Below are positions 58,401-61,400 of a DNA stretch of 64,000 nucleotides, piece after piece. This stretch comes from Mytilus californianus (taxonomy: Eukaryota; Mollusca; Bivalvia; Mytilida; Mytilidae), in assembly GCF_021869535.1 (NCBI RefSeq), contig NW_026262593.1:54239318-54303317 (forward strand). The letters run 5' to 3'. The stretch's first letter is position 1; each line of letters opens with the position of its first letter. The position numbers were made by a program, and so were the translations under genes. The notes under the pieces were generated by a model. That model saw only the letters and a program-made list of their open reading frames with translations, was not told where the DNA came from and ran no database searches.

Positions 58401-61400
58401 TACAGCAAAGTAAGATCTACAAATAAGTCAACATGACCAAAATTGTCAGTTGACCCCTTAAGGAGTTATTGCCCTTTATACTCATTTTTTTACAATTTTC
58501 ATAAATTTTGTAAATTTTTGTAAATTTTTACAAAATATTTTCCACTGTAACTACTGGGCCAAGTTCATTATAGATAGAGATAATAGTAAGGAGCAAGAAT
58601 GTTCAGTAAAGTAAGAACTTCAAACACATCACCATCACCAAAAAACAATTTTGTCATGAATCCATCTGTGTCCTTCGTTTAATATGCACATAGACCAAGG
58701 TGAGCGACACAGGCTCTTTAGAGCCTCTAGTTTAAAAACCTTGTTATTTTGAAACAAAGGAGCGAACATCCTTAAGATCTTTAAAATCTTACAATGATTT
58801 GTCTATTCAAAAGAGGATATGTTTGTTGGGATATTTATAAAATTTGAAAATGTGCATAGGTTAGAATATATTGAAGTTGAGGGCTATTCCAGGAAAAAAG
58901 TATGAGAGGGTTTGGACACCTCCTAATATTTTTTTCTGTGGGTGATAGAAGAGAGGCGAAAGATACAAAGATATTCAAACTCATAAGCCGAAAACAAATT
59001 GACAATGCCATGGCAAAAAACCAAAAGCAACGAAAAGACAAACAAAACACAAAAGAAAACTAAAGATTGAACATCACAAGCGTTACAATCCCCACCAAAA
59101 ACAGAGGGTGATATCAGGTGATATCAGGTGCTCTGGAAGGTAAACAGATCCTGAAATGGGAATAGTGTATGGTGGGAAGAGTGATAAGAAAAGGAAGCGA
59201 ATGCAATTCTGTTACAAATGAAAATAAAAATTATGGTTTCGGGGGTATACAAAAAAGTGTTGTCATGAAAGCTACAATTCCCTCTGGAATAGCCCTTACT
59301 GAATACCCATCTTAATGGAATATTTAATTGTACATTTTAGGTCCACCTAGAATTATAATCTCGCCTAGTAAGAAAGTTTTTGCTGTAATCGGTCAGAGAG
59401 TATCTTTAGAATGTACTGGTGAAGGTGATCCTATACCAACAGTCCAGTGGCGATATGAAAGAGCACCAGACAGAGGTGATGTACCAACACCAGTAGAGGG
59501 TGCCCTCAGTCAAGGATCGGCAACGCTTACTCTCAATGCTGTTTCTAGGAGTGATTCCGGAAATTACTATTGTACTGCTAATAATGTTGCAGGGTCTGTC
59601 ACTGAAACTGTTCAACTTGAAGGTAAGAAACAAATACTTTTCTCTAAATTTTAGTCGATTTATCCTTTTCCTGTCCTGTTGATTTCTTTTATTTAATCAA
59701 CATGTGGTTTATTTGATCTCGGTTCTTCATTGGACAAAATTCAATTATGACGTCAAGTTTTATTGCCTCCCTCTGAATTTCCTATTGTGACGTCTCAAAA
59801 AAAGGTGACCATGACTGATGACTTTACATAGAAACAACACATCTTTTTGCAGATTATTGGAAGTTTGTTTGCATATCGTTAAAAAATGAGAATTTTAGCA
59901 GCCTGTCGCTTGAAAACAAGCATTGATACTTAACTTTATCATATTTTTAAAATAAAATCTAATGAAAGGAGATGTGGTATGTTTGCAAAGAAACCACTAT
60001 CCAACTGAGTCAAATTACATGGATGAAAGCAACTAAGGTCACCCTATGGCCTTCAACAATGAGCAAAACCCATACCATATCGTTGGCTGTAAAAGGCTCT
60101 GAAATGACAAAATATGAAACAATTCAAACAATAGAAATCTTATCATTTTTGGTTTGTACAACCACATTCTGAATTTTATTGTAGTTCAGGAAAGTGGCCA
60201 GCCATCAAGAGAGACTGGTGTGACAATCAGAGGACCAGGACAGCGTACTGTTAGAGAAGGAGAAACTGTAACTATTGAATGTGATACTACAGGTAAAAAT
60301 TGTGTATTGAGTTTACATGTATCCAAAAGTTTTCTCCCCTTTCATTTTTTTTCTGTAACACTTAACTGAAATAATTAAATAAATATTACATCCACACCAG
60401 GCTTTTGTTTCCAACAGTTCTCTCCCCTTTCATGTTTTTTCTGTAACACACTTAACTGAAATAATTAAATAAATATTACATCCACATCAGGTTTTTCCTT
60501 AGTTTTCATATTTCCAACATTTCTCTCCCCTTTCATGTTTTTTTCTGTAACACATAAATTAGAAAGGAAATAATAAGTATATCTCTGACAAGGTTTTTCT
60601 TCAATTTTCATGTTTTCAAAAGATTTTTTTCCAACTTTCATGCTTTAACAAGTTTTTACTGTAACACGTAAATGAAATTAGGAAATGACAGTCTTTTCCT
60701 CAGTTTTCATATTCAACAGTTCTCTCCCCTTTCATGTTTGAATAAGTTTTTACTGTAGCATTTGAATGTAATAAGGAAAAAAGTATTACATCGCTGACAG
60801 TCAACTTCAATATATTCATATTTCTAACAGTTCTCTCCCCTTTCATGTTTTAATAAGTTTTTACTGTTACAAAGGGTCTTAACAATTGTGAAGCTTATTT
60901 CTAATTTTATATTTCTAAGAATTATCTCCCCTTTTGCTCTGTTCTTTTTTCTTTTCTTTTTTTTGGGGGGGGGATCATAACATAATGAATATGATTTCTC
61001 TTCATGCAAAGAAAAACAATTTATTATCTATGATTGTGAATTGAGTGAAAGTTCTCATATTCAATAACTGCAGTCTTAAGAAATATCTACAAAAAAAAAT
61101 ACAGTAGTCAAAAATAAATATTTTTATATATAAAGTTTTGGTAGATTTCTCCTTGATCATAATTTCTAATAATTTTCCATAGGTATACAAAATGCTGTGG
61201 TCCGTTGGAGGAAACGTAATGGATTGATGCCACCAAACCATTCAGTCCGTGGAGGAACATTGACCATACCTAATTTCCGATCAGTTTACAGCGGGGAATA
61301 CATCTGTTCTGCATCATCTCCTGTTAAAAATTATGAGACATCAGTATTCATTATTGTTACTGGTAAGTACTTTGGAATTAATTGCTTTTTGTGGAAACCA

